From Bacteroidales bacterium (GTDB lineage Bacteria; Bacteroidota; Bacteroidia; Bacteroidales; GCA-2748055), in contig JAFGWU010000054.1 in the NCBI GenBank assembly GCA_016936975.1, forward strand, positions 1 through 64,000: a stretch of 64,000 nt of DNA. Direction: 5' to 3'. Below the pieces are notes generated by a model. That model did not search any database. It saw nothing but the letters and a program-made list of their open reading frames with translations, and was not told the origin of the DNA. The position numbers and the translations under genes are program-made. The first letter of the stretch is position 1, and the number at the start of each line of letters is the position of its first letter. Of this stretch, positions 16,524-26,094 are shown one piece after another.

Positions 16524-18908
16524 TCAGAATTCATTATACCTTTCACTGCCTCCGGGCTCCAGAATATTGGGACAGTCCAGATCCACAAAAAAGTCATCGG
16601 GTTTCACAAATTCATCTTCCATGGTAATATGAAGGGCTGGATCGGCATAAATCCTTTTCATGAATTCTCCGTAAATCGGCAGAGCCATATTGCTTCCCGC
16701 CCCCATGCCCAGTTCATCAAAATGAATGGACCGGTCTTCTCCCCCTACCCAGATGGCAGCGGTAAGTTTCGGTACTAGTCCGACAAACCAGCCATCACTC
16801 TGGTTTTGCGTCGTCCCCGTTTTGCCGGCCATCTCACCTTCAAATTGATAGAGAGATCTCAGTCGATGTGCGGTACCCGAATAATATTCCCCCTTGAATT
16901 GCCCGATCATATCCACTACATTTCTGAGAAGCATGAGCATCAGGAATGCAGTATGTTCATTGATGGCCTCATTCTCGTCTGGAAGGAAGGTCCCGATCAC
17001 ATTCCCGTATCGATCTTCAATCCGGGTAACATACACCGGACTCACGTAAATCCCTCTGTTGGTGAATGTATTGAAAGCCCCTACCATCTCTTCCAAAGAA
17101 ATATCCGAGGGCCCGTATATCATGGAAGGTACGGGATCTATAAAGGATGTTATGCCCATTTTCCGCATTTCATTGATCATGCTCAGTGGATTGAAATTCT
17201 TGAAAAGCCATGCCGAAACCCAGTTATGGGAGTTTGCCAGGCCCCATTTCAGGGATACCATGTTACCGGCAAACTTCAGGCTCGTAGCCCTGGGCTGGTA
17301 AATAGAATCATTGACTATATCCTCAAAGGTCACAGGTACGAGGGGAATCATATAACAGGGAGAATAGTTTTCCTGCATGGCCAGCAGATATAAAAACGGC
17401 TTGACGGTGGATCCTACCTGGCGCCGTCCCAGGTACACATGGTCGTATTGAAAATATTGATAGTTGTGTCCGCCCACATACACCTTGACACGTCCCGACC
17501 AGGGTTCCATTGCCATAAATCCTGCCCTGAGAATATGTTTCATATACCTGATGGAATCATATGGTGAAAGGACCGTATCTATGGGGCCATGCCAGGAAAA
17601 CACCTGCATCGGCACCGACTGTTTAAAAATATAATCGATGGAGTCGGATGAAACGCCTTTAGATACTAAACTCTTGTAACGATCGGTCCATCGCATCGAC
17701 CTCCTCATAATCTGTTCTATCTCCTGCACGGAGACCTCTTCAAATGGTGCATTCCTCCTGCCTTTTTTTTCTTTGAAGAAATACGGCTGCAAATAATTTT
17801 TTAGATGTTCTTCTATTGCCTGCTCAGCATATTTTTGCATGGTGAGATTTATCGTCGTATAAATTTTTAAACCGTCCTTGTATAGATTATACTGGGAACC
17901 ATCCGGCTTGTAATTCTTATTTATCCATCCATAAAGCGGATCTCTGGCCCATCGTAATGAATCCCTCCTGTATTTTTCAGAAGCAAGTATTGAAGCATTC
18001 CTGCCCGGAGGCTCCGGCTTTCTGGCATTCATAAATTCACTTAGAAAAGTCCGGAAATGCTGTGCATGGCCCGTCATATGACTGGCAATATTGTAATCCA
18101 GAATGGTGGGTAACTGTTTTACAGAATCAGCAACCCGGGCATCAATAAATTCGTATCTGGCCATCTGGTTGATAACCGTATTCCTCCGTTCCATCGAACG
18201 TTCAGGATTGATACGCGGATTAAAGGCAGTCGGGGCTTTCAGCATGCCCACCAGCACTGCGGCCTGCTCGATGGACAATGAATCGGTAGTGGTGTTGAAA
18301 AAAGTTTTTGCAGCAGAATTAATCCCAACTATCGATTCTCCCCCAAATGCAACAGTGTTCAGGTACATCAAAATGATCTCATTTTTCGTATAGCTTCTTT
18401 CCAGCCTCACAGCTGTATTCCACTCTTTGAACTTCACCATGGCCAGATGAGCTGCCTTGCCCACGGCTGTTCTCCTGTAAGTGGTATCCCTGGGGAACAG
18501 GTTCTTGGCCAATTGCTGGGACAGCGTACTGCCTCCCCCGGCATCCTGGCCCAGCAGTACCGATTTGACGAGCACCCTGACCAGGCTTCTGACATCAATC
18601 CCCGAATGCCTGTAAAACCTGATGTCTTCAGTAGCGATCAGCGCATTAACAAGGTTCGGTGAGAGATCCTCAAAATCTACAAACGTTCGGTTCTCGATAA
18701 AATATTTGCCCAGCACCTCCAGACTATCGGTATAAATTTCTGAGGCAAGATTGGTCTGTGGGTTTTCAAGTTCAGAAAAACCCGGCATGAATCCCATTCT
18801 TCCTTTTCCAATCATGACAAAAATAGAAATGAACAATACGATGATAAAAGCGTATAGTGACCATAGAATAGTAAGATAAATAAAGGATTTACTGGTTTTT
18901 TTAAGCAT
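16524..18908 (-). CDS. mrcA: Class A penicillin-binding protein (PBP1A-type)
   Basis: Bifunctional peptidoglycan glycosyltransferase and transpeptidase. A single N-terminal membrane anchor (about residues 11-35) is followed by the GT51 domain with ALIATEDIRFYRHSGID and GGSTLSQQLAKNLFPRDT, then the transpeptidase with the SxxK motif in RQVGSTVKPFLYL, the SxN-type motif in LANSHNWVSAWL and KTGTTQNQSDGWFVGL. The length of 794 aa is normal. It is convergent with the ABC ATPase gene (8 bp apart) and divergent from topA. Confidence 0.95.
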   Translation of the reverse strand: MLKKTSKSFIYLTILWSLYAFIIVLFISIFVMIGKGRMGFMPGFSELENPQTNLASEIYTDSLEVLGKYFIENRTFVDFEDLSPNLVNALIATEDIRFYRHSGIDVRSLVRVLVKSVLLGQDAGGGSTLSQQLAKNLFPRDTTYRRTAVGKAAHLAMVKFKEWNTAVRLERSYTKNEIILMYLNTVAFGGESIVGINSAAKTFFNTTTDSLSIEQAAVLVGMLKAPTAFNPRINPERSMERRNTVINQMARYEFIDARVADSVKQLPTILDYNIASHMTGHAQHFRTFLSEFMNARKPEPPGRNASILASEKYRRDSLRWARDPLYGWINKNYKPDGSQYNLYKDGLKIYTTINLTMQKYAEQAIEEHLKNYLQPYFFKEKKGRRNAPFEEVSVQEIEQIMRRSMRWTDRYKSLVSKGVSSDSIDYIFKQSVPMQVFSWHGPIDTVLSPYDSIRYMKHILRAGFMAMEPWSGRVKVYVGGHNYQYFQYDHVYLGRRQVGSTVKPFLYLLAMQENYSPCYMIPLVPVTFEDIVNDSIYQPRATSLKFAGNMVSLKWGLANSHNWVSAWLFKNFNPLSMINEMRKMGITSFIDPVPSMIYGPSDISLEEMVGAFNTFTNRGIYVSPVYVTRIEDRYGNVIGTFLPDENEAINEHTAFLMLMLLRNVVDMIGQFKGEYYSGTAHRLRSLYQFEGEMAGKTGTTQNQSDGWFVGLVPKLTAAIWVGGEDRSIHFDELGMGAGSNMALPIYGEFMKRIYADPALHITMEDEFVKPDDFFVDLDCPNILEPGGSERYNEF

Positions 18909-19017
18909 GCACGGATTGATTTCCGGTAAAAATAATAATTATTTACTTCAAAAATTTTGAACAGAGCAAAGCATTTGATTTAATTTGTGGTCTGTTTTAA
19001 TATCAGGAAAGCAAAGA

Positions 19018-21327
19018 ATGATGATTGAAAATCTTGTAATTGTTGAATCACCTGCCAAGGCCAAAACAATTGAGCGGTTTCTCGGGAAGGAGTTTACAGT
19101 CAAATCCAGCTTTGGTCACATAAGAGATCTAGCAAAGAAAGATCTCGGTATTGATGTTGGAAACGATTTTCAGCCAAATTATGTCGTCCCATCTGATAAG
19201 AAAAAAATTGTCAGGGATCTGAAGGAGTTCGCATCCAAATCAGACATGGTATGGCTTGCTTCAGATGAGGACCGGGAAGGAGAAGCAATCGCCTGGCACC
19301 TTTACGAGGTACTGGACCTTAAACCCGATAAAACAAGACGGATTGTGTTTCATGAGATAACCAGGGACGCCATTATAAATGCCATAAAAAATCCAAGATT
19401 TATTAATTCTGATCTGGTAAACGCACAACAGGCCAGGCGTATACTTGACCGCCTGGTAGGATTTGAACTTTCTCCCCTTCTCTGGAAAAAAATAAAGCCG
19501 GCTCTTTCTGCAGGACGGGTTCAGTCGGTTACGGTAAAGCTGGTTGTCGAAAAAGAAAGAGAAATACAAAAGTTTAAACCGGAAAGCTATTTCAGGGTTA
19601 CTGCCGTATTCAATGTTCCCGGCCGGGATGGAAAAACGCACAACCTGCATGCAGAACTTTCAAAAAGGTTCAAGACACTTGAGGAAACAAAAACATTCCT
19701 GAAAAAGTGTATGACTTCTGTTTATACCGTTTCCAAGATTGAAAAAAAACCGGCCAAAAAATCACCTGCTCCGCCTTTTACTACATCCACCCTTCAGCAG
19801 GAGGCTGGCCGAAAACTTGGTTTTTCAGTTTCTCAGACCATGACCATTGCCCAGCGGCTTTATGAAAGCGGAAAGATCACCTATATGAGAACCGATTCTG
19901 TAAATCTTTCCAAACTGGCTATGGCATCGGCAGCCAATGAGATAAAATCAAATTACGGCGATAAATACCTGCATACAAGGGCCTATAAGACAAAAGCGAA
20001 AGGCGCCCAGGAAGCCCATGAGGCCATTCGTCCAACATACCTGAATCAACCGGAAATCCAGGGAAACAGATCGGAACAGAAACTCTATGAATTAATATGG
20101 AAACGGACGGTTGCCTCCCAGATGGCCGATGCCCTGATGGAAAGAACCTCCGTAACAATAGATATTTCAAATACCCCGGAAAAATTTATTGCAACCGGCG
20201 AAGTGCTTCAGTTTGACGGATTCCTTAAGTTGTATATGGAATCAACCGACGAAGAAGCCGATGAAGAAGCAACCGGATTATTACCTCCTTTAAAGATCAA
20301 CGATAACCTGAAGAATGACCGCATAGAGGCCACTCAGAAATTTACTGTACAGCCGGTGAGATATTCCGAAGCCAGCCTTGTTAAGAAACTGGAAGACCTG
20401 GGTATCGGAAGACCCTCGACCTATGCACCCACCATCTCAACCATTCAACAGAGAGAGTACGTTGTAAAGGAAGACCGGCCGGGCAAACAGCGTAACTTCA
20501 TTTTTATCCTTTTAAAAGACAGAGAAATCATCACCTCTGAAAAAACAGAGAATTACGGGTATGAAAAAGCCAAGCTATTCCCAACCGATTTGGGATTCAT
20601 TGTCAACGATTTTCTGGAGCAACACTTCAGCAATGTAATGAATTATAATTTTACAGCCTCGGTGGAGAAACAGTTTGACGATATTGCCGAAGGAAATATG
20701 GATTATCCGGAAATGATCAGGAAATTTTATGAACCTTTCCACCGGCAAATTGATGAAACAACACGGACATCCGAAAAATCCAGGGGGGAGCGCCTGTTGG
20801 GAAAGGATCCCTCCACCGGAAAAAACGTATATGTAAAAATAGGTCGATATGGGCCGGTTGCTCAGATAGGTGAAGCTGACGAAGAAGAAAAACCACGATT
20901 TGCAAGCCTTCTCAAAGGCCAGAGCCTCGAATCAATTACCCTTGATGAGGTTCTTGATCTTTTCAAATTACCCAAAACCATCGGAACCTACGAAAATCAG
21001 GATGTGATTATCGGTATTGGAAGGTATGGCCCATACGTCAGGCTTGGAAGCAAATTCTTCAGCCTCACGAAAGACGATGATCCAATGTCCGTAAAATTGG
21101 ACCGGGCTATTGAGTTGATTAATGCGAAAAGGACACGGGAAGAGAATAAATATATACAGACTTTCGAGGAAGAACCTGAATTGTTCATTATGAACGGCCG
21201 GTATGGACCCTATATCTCCTACCAGAAGAAAAATTACAGGATCCCGAAAAAATATAATCCATCTGAGTTATCTTTGGATACTTGTAAGGAAATCATTGAA
21301 AAAACAAAGTCCAAATCCGGCAAATAA
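19018..21327 (+). CDS. topA: DNA topoisomerase I (type IA)
   Basis: Relaxes negatively supercoiled DNA. The TOPRIM domain begins LVIVESPAKAKTIERFL and includes the acidic DEDREGEAIAWHL. The catalytic tyrosine is Tyr289 in ITYMRTDSVNLS. The C-terminal part has RYGPVAQIG and RYGPYVRLG repeats in place of classical Cys4 zinc fingers, as in other Bacteroidota. Two adjacent ATGs (19018 and 19021) precede the conserved N terminus; upstream frame to 18985 lacks family similarity. It is 769 aa and is followed at 8 bp by the arginase-like gene, so they are likely co-transcribed. Confidence 0.97.
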   Translation: MMIENLVIVESPAKAKTIERFLGKEFTVKSSFGHIRDLAKKDLGIDVGNDFQPNYVVPSDKKKIVRDLKEFASKSDMVWLASDEDREGEAIAWHLYEVLDLKPDKTRRIVFHEITRDAIINAIKNPRFINSDLVNAQQARRILDRLVGFELSPLLWKKIKPALSAGRVQSVTVKLVVEKEREIQKFKPESYFRVTAVFNVPGRDGKTHNLHAELSKRFKTLEETKTFLKKCMTSVYTVSKIEKKPAKKSPAPPFTTSTLQQEAGRKLGFSVSQTMTIAQRLYESGKITYMRTDSVNLSKLAMASAANEIKSNYGDKYLHTRAYKTKAKGAQEAHEAIRPTYLNQPEIQGNRSEQKLYELIWKRTVASQMADALMERTSVTIDISNTPEKFIATGEVLQFDGFLKLYMESTDEEADEEATGLLPPLKINDNLKNDRIEATQKFTVQPVRYSEASLVKKLEDLGIGRPSTYAPTISTIQQREYVVKEDRPGKQRNFIFILLKDREIITSEKTENYGYEKAKLFPTDLGFIVNDFLEQHFSNVMNYNFTASVEKQFDDIAEGNMDYPEMIRKFYEPFHRQIDETTRTSEKSRGERLLGKDPSTGKNVYVKIGRYGPVAQIGEADEEEKPRFASLLKGQSLESITLDEVLDLFKLPKTIGTYENQDVIIGIGRYGPYVRLGSKFFSLTKDDDPMSVKLDRAIELINAKRTREENKYIQTFEEEPELFIMNGRYGPYISYQKKNYRIPKKYNPSELSLDTCKEIIEKTKSKSGK

Positions 21328-21335
21328 AAAATTTA

Positions 21336-22511
21336 ATGGACTTCAACGGTTATTTTGATCCGGTAAGCCTGGATCGTCCTGAATATAATTTTCTTCCCCA
21401 GGAAGAGACTTTCAGTCATAATATCTCGGTGAATACGCCGGATCATCCCATCCGTGATCTGAATAAACATCATGCAGTAATTATCGGGGTTCCGCAGGAT
21501 GAAAAAGCTTTCCTTAAAGGAAGTAAAGAAGCTCCCGATGAGATCAGAAGCAAATTATACCAGCTTAAAAAAATTAATGATAATATCCGCATTTATGACC
21601 TTGGGAACCTGAAAACCTCCGGCTCCATTAACGACACCTATTTTGCGCTACGGGATCTGATTCTTGAATTCATGGAACGGAATATGGTATCAATCATCCT
21701 GGGTGGTTCGCAGGATCTAAGTAAAGGGATTTTCCTGGCCTTTGAAAAGGATCCTTCTCTGAAAAGTATCCTTACCATTGATTCCAGACTCGATTTCTCA
21801 AAAGGAAAAGAGGTGCCTGACTCCCGCAATTATTTGAATCACATTATCTCCGAAAAAATGCGGAAGATCTTCAATTATGCGAATATCGGGCACCAATCCT
21901 ATTTCGTTACTGGCTGGCAGGTCGAAAAACTTGAAAATTCCTATCTCGAAAGTATCCGGTTGGGTGATGCCCGTTCGAAACTCGACAATACTGAACCATT
22001 AATTCGCGATTCTTCTTTCCTAAGTATTGATATGGGTTGCGTCAGACAATCCGATGCCCCCGGCGTTTCAATACCTTCTCCAAACGGTTTTACTGGTGAA
22101 GAGCTCTGCCGTATGTCGCGCTATGCCGGATTAAGTGAAAAGGTAAAGGTAATGGGCTTGTTTGAAATGACCCCGCCTGCTGATATCAATAGACAGACTG
22201 CCCATCTCGCAGCCCAGTGTATATGGTATTTCCTCGAAGGTATGACCCACCGCATCAGGGAAAATCCTGTTGATACACCTGAACATACAAGGAAATTCAT
22301 TGTCAAATTGAATGCTGCCGGCCACGATATTATTTTTCATAAAAGCCTGCTCTCTGAAAGATGGTGGATGGAAGTTCCTGTGATAAATCCCGCCACCGGG
22401 TATAACTTTTTTGTTTCCTGTTCGTATGAGGACTACACACAGGCGTGTAACCAGGAAATACCTGATCGCTGGTGGCGTTATTTGCATCGTTTAAGTAATG
22501 AAGAAGGATAA
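21336..22511 (+). CDS. Arginase/formimidoylglutamase-fold protein with degenerate metal site
   Basis: The protein (391 aa) has the ureohydrolase layout: IGVPQDEKAFLKGSKEAPDEIR near residue 51, a GGSQDLS motif at 123-129, IDSRLDF at 148-154, SIDMGCVRQSDAPG at 230-243 and GLFEMTPPAD near 270. Active enzymes of this family carry GGxH, DxHxD and DxD metal ligands. Here the histidine of the first motif is Gln126, that of the second is Arg151 and the second aspartate of the third is Gly234; Asp149, Asp153 and Asp232 remain. I infer that the dimanganese centre is lost and that it is not a working hydrolase. It lies between topA and the T9SS operon. Confidence 0.75.
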   Translation: MDFNGYFDPVSLDRPEYNFLPQEETFSHNISVNTPDHPIRDLNKHHAVIIGVPQDEKAFLKGSKEAPDEIRSKLYQLKKINDNIRIYDLGNLKTSGSINDTYFALRDLILEFMERNMVSIILGGSQDLSKGIFLAFEKDPSLKSILTIDSRLDFSKGKEVPDSRNYLNHIISEKMRKIFNYANIGHQSYFVTGWQVEKLENSYLESIRLGDARSKLDNTEPLIRDSSFLSIDMGCVRQSDAPGVSIPSPNGFTGEELCRMSRYAGLSEKVKVMGLFEMTPPADINRQTAHLAAQCIWYFLEGMTHRIRENPVDTPEHTRKFIVKLNAAGHDIIFHKSLLSERWWMEVPVINPATGYNFFVSCSYEDYTQACNQEIPDRWWRYLHRLSNEEG

Positions 22512-22596
22512 CTTGCCGTTATATAGAATATCTGATCGTTCAGCAGGTTCATTGAATTTTAAATCTTTGGCGGGTTATCAACATTCTTCTGTTAAT

Positions 22597-22604
22597 TATA
22601 TTTG
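22597..22604 (+). promoter_or_regulatory. Probable -7 box for the T9SS core operon
   Basis: TATATTTG is an exact TAnnTTTG match, 82 bp before the porP ATG. No TTG is at the ideal -33 distance. If used, the transcript would carry a leader of about 75-80 nt that is rich in short inverted repeats. Confidence 0.45.
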
Positions 22605-22605
22605 T

Positions 22606-22639
22606 CCCGAAGCATTATTTTTACTTATTTTACTTCGGG
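22606..22639 (+). repeat. Inverted repeat in the porP leader
   Basis: CCCGAAG at 22606-22612 and CTTCGGG at 22633-22639 form a perfect 7-bp stem around a 20-nt AT-rich loop, immediately after the -7 box. There is no following T-tract, so it is not a terminator. It may be a structured 5' leader or a DNA-level operator. Confidence 0.5.
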
Positions 22640-22686
22640 GTGGAACCCTGCGGGCATAGCGTTAAACAGCGTACATAACAAGGTGC

Positions 22687-23625
22687 ATGAAACAACTGGT
22701 TTTTATATTTTTAATCTTTGTTTTTACCCTGAACCTGATGGCTCAGCAGGACCCGAAATTCAGTCAGAGTATGTTCCTGGCACCGTTTTTCAATCCCGGT
22801 GCAGCTGGAAGCGATGAAAAAATCTGTGCAGCTGCCGCTTTCAGGAACCAGTGGACAGGCCTGCCTGATGCCCCTATCGCCACGATTTTCTCCGCACATA
22901 TGCCATTCAGACTGCTCGATCTGGACCATGGCGTGGCTCTGAATCTCAGGAATGATAACATAGCATTTAATAATGATTTCTATTTAAACGCATCCTACGC
23001 CTACAGAATGAACCTCGGAGCCGGAAAGCTTGGCCTCGGGGTGAATGTCGGGCTCGCCAATTATTCCATAAGCCCGGAATGGAACGATGCAGATGTTATG
23101 AATATTGAAGGGGACAACGCCATTCCTCAGAATGAAGGAAGTTATTTTGGTTTTGATATGGGATTGGGCGCCTATTATAACACTGATAAAATGTATGCCG
23201 GCATTTCGGTTACCCATCTCAATCAGGCCCGTTTCAATATTATTCAGGAAAATGCCGAACCATCCCTGATTCGGCATTTTTATGCCACAGCAGGGTATAT
23301 GTTTCAGTTGACCAATCCAATGTTCGAGATTATACCTTCCTTCCTTATTCAGACTGATGCACGGTCGAATCATATTTACCTAAATACCAATCTGAGATAC
23401 AATAAAAGGTTCTGGGGAGGAGTTTCTTATACTGTGGGAGGTGCTATTACGGCACTTGCTGGTTTTGAGTTGCTAAACGGAGTCATGGTCGGATACTCAT
23501 ATGATTTTGAACTTTCTCCGCTGTTAAAATATAACAGCGGATCCCACGAAGTAACAGTAAGATATTGCTTCGATCTCAGTGTTGACAAGAGTCCGCAAAA
23601 ATATAAGAGTATAAGATTTTTATGA
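22687..23625 (+). CDS. porP: PorP/SprF family type IX secretion outer-membrane protein
   Basis: Outer-membrane beta-barrel of the T9SS (312 aa). A signal peptide ends at LNLMAQ-Q, followed by the family motif PKFSQSMFLAPFFNPGAAGSD with YNxxNPA-like variant and AAAFRNQWTGL. The C-terminal strand ends with the alternating pattern typical of the family (HEVTVRYCFDL). It is the first gene of the order porP-gldK-gldL-gldM-gldN, the same order as porPKLMN in Porphyromonas gingivalis, which supports a role as the core PorP component rather than an adhesin-specific SprF. Confidence 0.92.
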   Translation: MKQLVFIFLIFVFTLNLMAQQDPKFSQSMFLAPFFNPGAAGSDEKICAAAAFRNQWTGLPDAPIATIFSAHMPFRLLDLDHGVALNLRNDNIAFNNDFYLNASYAYRMNLGAGKLGLGVNVGLANYSISPEWNDADVMNIEGDNAIPQNEGSYFGFDMGLGAYYNTDKMYAGISVTHLNQARFNIIQENAEPSLIRHFYATAGYMFQLTNPMFEIIPSFLIQTDARSNHIYLNTNLRYNKRFWGGVSYTVGGAITALAGFELLNGVMVGYSYDFELSPLLKYNSGSHEVTVRYCFDLSVDKSPQKYKSIRFL

Positions 23626-23708
23626 TATTTTAACTATATTTAAATTGTTTTTTATAATTTAATCACTTTGAAATTAAGAGAGTTTTTGCATTAAATAAGC
23701 ATGATGCC

Positions 23709-25091
23709 ATGAAAAGAATAATTTCACTACTGGTCCTTGGAGCATTAATTGGAGGATGTACAAGCTATGATTCAGGTGAGCTTGTCGGTGTTCCGGGCCG
23801 GAAGGCTTACACTGAACCCGATCCTTTTGGAATGCTCTTTATTCCGGCTGGTTCTTACATGATGGGTACCAGTGACCAGGATATTACCTGGACCCAGAAC
23901 GTGGTTCCTAGAACGGTAACCGTGGATGCATTCTGGATGGATGAAACAGAGATCACCAATAACGAATACAGACAGTTTGTTTTCTGGGTAAGGGATTCTA
24001 TCATACGCAAGGAATTGGCAGTACAGGGGATAGAGGATTTCATTATGAAAGATCTTGAAGGCGTTCCTTATGAAGATGACAACGGGGATCCAATCATTGA
24101 CTGGGATGCAGAGCTGGATATATCAAAAGACAGAGAGGGAAATATTAAACAGATCATTGAAGATCTGGGGATTTATTACTCAGGTGCCGAAAGGCTTTCT
24201 CCATTTGCCCGCGAATTGAATGTAAGTAAACTAATATATAATTACTATTGGGTGGATCATAACCAGGCCGCCAAGTCTTCGAATCGTTATCATGTAGAGT
24301 ATTCCGGCGGAAATACTGAACCGGTGGTCCTTTACGAAGGAACTGTGGTAAGACCTGATGGTACGGTTGAAGATGTTACAAGCCGGGCATCATTCCTTAA
24401 CAGGGACTGGGTAGCCATTTATCCGGATACACTGGTCTGGGTTGCCGATTTTACCTATTCCTATAACGAACCAATGGTAAATATGTATTTCAATTCTCCC
24501 TCCTACGATAATTACCCGGTGGTGGGAATTACATGGAAACAGGCAAAAGCTTTCTGCAGATGGCGGACCAACCTCCTCAACAGGGTACTCGCCCGGTCCG
24601 ATATGCAAACCGTTCAGGATTACAGACTCCCGATCGAGGCAGAATGGGAATATGCCGCAAGGGGAAATCTTGATCACAGCATGTATCCCTGGGGCGGAGT
24701 TTATCTCAGAAACAGGCTGGGATGCTTTGTCGCTAATTTTAAACCTCTGAGAGGTAACTATACTGATGATGGCTCACTCTATCCTACCCGTGTTGGTACA
24801 TTTGCTGCCAATGAGTACGGTCTCTACGACATGGCCGGGAACGTATCCGAATGGACCATTACAGCATATGATCCCTCAGCCTATGTATTCTCAGATGACA
24901 TGAATCCTTACTATAACTATGATGCACGGCCTGATGATCCGCCAGTCATGAAACGCAAAGTGATCCGCGGTGGTTCATGGAAGGACGTGGCCCGCTATCT
25001 CCAGGTCAGTGTCAGGGATTACGAATACCAGGATACTGCTAAATCCTACATCGGTTTCAGATGTGTTCGTTCATATTTAGGTGCTAATTAA
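23709..25091 (+). CDS. gldK: T9SS ring lipoprotein GldK/PorK
   Basis: Outer-membrane-attached lipoprotein forming, with GldN, the periplasmic ring of the T9SS. The lipobox is LIGGC with Cys17. The rest is a formylglycine-generating-enzyme (sulfatase-modifying) type fold: MMGTSDQDITW, MDETEITNNEYRQFVFWV, VVGITWKQAKAFCRWR, YRLPIEAEWEYAARG, YDMAGNVSEWT and KVIRGGSWKD. The family uses this fold structurally rather than as an enzyme. The length of 460 aa fits GldK. The gap to porP (83 bp) is the largest in the operon, so a secondary promoter is possible. Confidence 0.95.
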   Translation: MKRIISLLVLGALIGGCTSYDSGELVGVPGRKAYTEPDPFGMLFIPAGSYMMGTSDQDITWTQNVVPRTVTVDAFWMDETEITNNEYRQFVFWVRDSIIRKELAVQGIEDFIMKDLEGVPYEDDNGDPIIDWDAELDISKDREGNIKQIIEDLGIYYSGAERLSPFARELNVSKLIYNYYWVDHNQAAKSSNRYHVEYSGGNTEPVVLYEGTVVRPDGTVEDVTSRASFLNRDWVAIYPDTLVWVADFTYSYNEPMVNMYFNSPSYDNYPVVGITWKQAKAFCRWRTNLLNRVLARSDMQTVQDYRLPIEAEWEYAARGNLDHSMYPWGGVYLRNRLGCFVANFKPLRGNYTDDGSLYPTRVGTFAANEYGLYDMAGNVSEWTITAYDPSAYVFSDDMNPYYNYDARPDDPPVMKRKVIRGGSWKDVARYLQVSVRDYEYQDTAKSYIGFRCVRSYLGAN

Positions 25092-25111
25092 ATTGTTAAA
25101 TACTTTCTTCT

Positions 25112-26074
25112 ATGGGACTTACAGAAATTGTTCAAAGTTCGGGCTGGAAAAGTTTTATGGCCAAACTTTATGGTTTTGGTGCCTCTGTCGTTCTTATCGG
25201 GGCATTATTCAAAATTCAACACTGGCCAGGTGCCGGTATTGCACTGACTGCCGGCCTGATAACGGAGGCAATCATCTTTTTCTTCTCAGCATTCGAACCA
25301 CTCCATGAAGAACTCGACTGGACCTTGGTTTATCCTGAACTTGCGGGAATGACCGATCCGGATGAAATTGACGAGTATAAGGAGCAGGCTATTGCTGACA
25401 GGGGTGTTGGCCTTCAGAAGTTTGATGAATTATGGAAAGCGTCCGAAATCAAGGCTGAGGATATTCAAAGCCTCGGAAAAAATCTGAACCTTATTTCACA
25501 AACAACCAGTACCATTTCGGATATCACAAGCTCATCCCTGGCTACCAAAGAGTATTTTGATAAGATGGGGAATGCTGCACAAAAGATGGACAGCGTCGCC
25601 TCCGCTTATGGAACCAATACCGGTATCCTGAATGAATCAGTCAACACCCTTGCCGAATCATACCGGAAGACTGCCGAACTGATAAATAAGAAAGGAACTG
25701 ATATCGCTGAAAAATTTGCAGCATCAAGCGCTAACCTTACAGCCACTTATGAAGCAATGTCCAGCGAAGTGAAAGGAGAACACACAAACATATCCGAAAG
25801 CCAGAAAAAGTTTCACCAGCAACTCGAGCATTTAAGCAAAAACCTCAGCGATTTAAATTCTTCCTATTCAGAACAGGTTAAGGGCAGTAAGGAACACCTG
25901 CAGGGAACATCTGAGGTGTACAATGGTCTCAGCCAGATGATAGCAAGCCTTAAAACCTCTGTGGATGAAACACAAAAATATAAGGAGGAAATTGTTAAAC
26001 TCAGCCAGAGCCTTTCGGAACTCAATAATGTATACGGAAACATGCTTTCCGCAATGAGCATACGTAAAAAATAG
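25112..26074 (+). CDS. gldL: T9SS inner-membrane motor protein GldL/PorL
   Basis: Inner-membrane protein that with GldM converts proton motive force into motion for secretion and gliding. Two transmembrane helices lie in about residues 18-37 and 42-62; the rest is a long cytoplasmic, largely helical region rich in Ser, Glu and Lys. Residues equivalent to the functionally important Tyr, Lys and Glu of Flavobacterium GldL appear to be conserved as Tyr20, Lys34 and Glu52 (alignment by eye). The length of 320 aa is in range. It lies 20 bp after gldK and 20 bp before gldM. Confidence 0.95.
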   Translation: MGLTEIVQSSGWKSFMAKLYGFGASVVLIGALFKIQHWPGAGIALTAGLITEAIIFFFSAFEPLHEELDWTLVYPELAGMTDPDEIDEYKEQAIADRGVGLQKFDELWKASEIKAEDIQSLGKNLNLISQTTSTISDITSSSLATKEYFDKMGNAAQKMDSVASAYGTNTGILNESVNTLAESYRKTAELINKKGTDIAEKFAASSANLTATYEAMSSEVKGEHTNISESQKKFHQQLEHLSKNLSDLNSSYSEQVKGSKEHLQGTSEVYNGLSQMIASLKTSVDETQKYKEEIVKLSQSLSELNNVYGNMLSAMSIRKK

Positions 26075-26094
26075 TAATTCTTTAATCCATTTAT

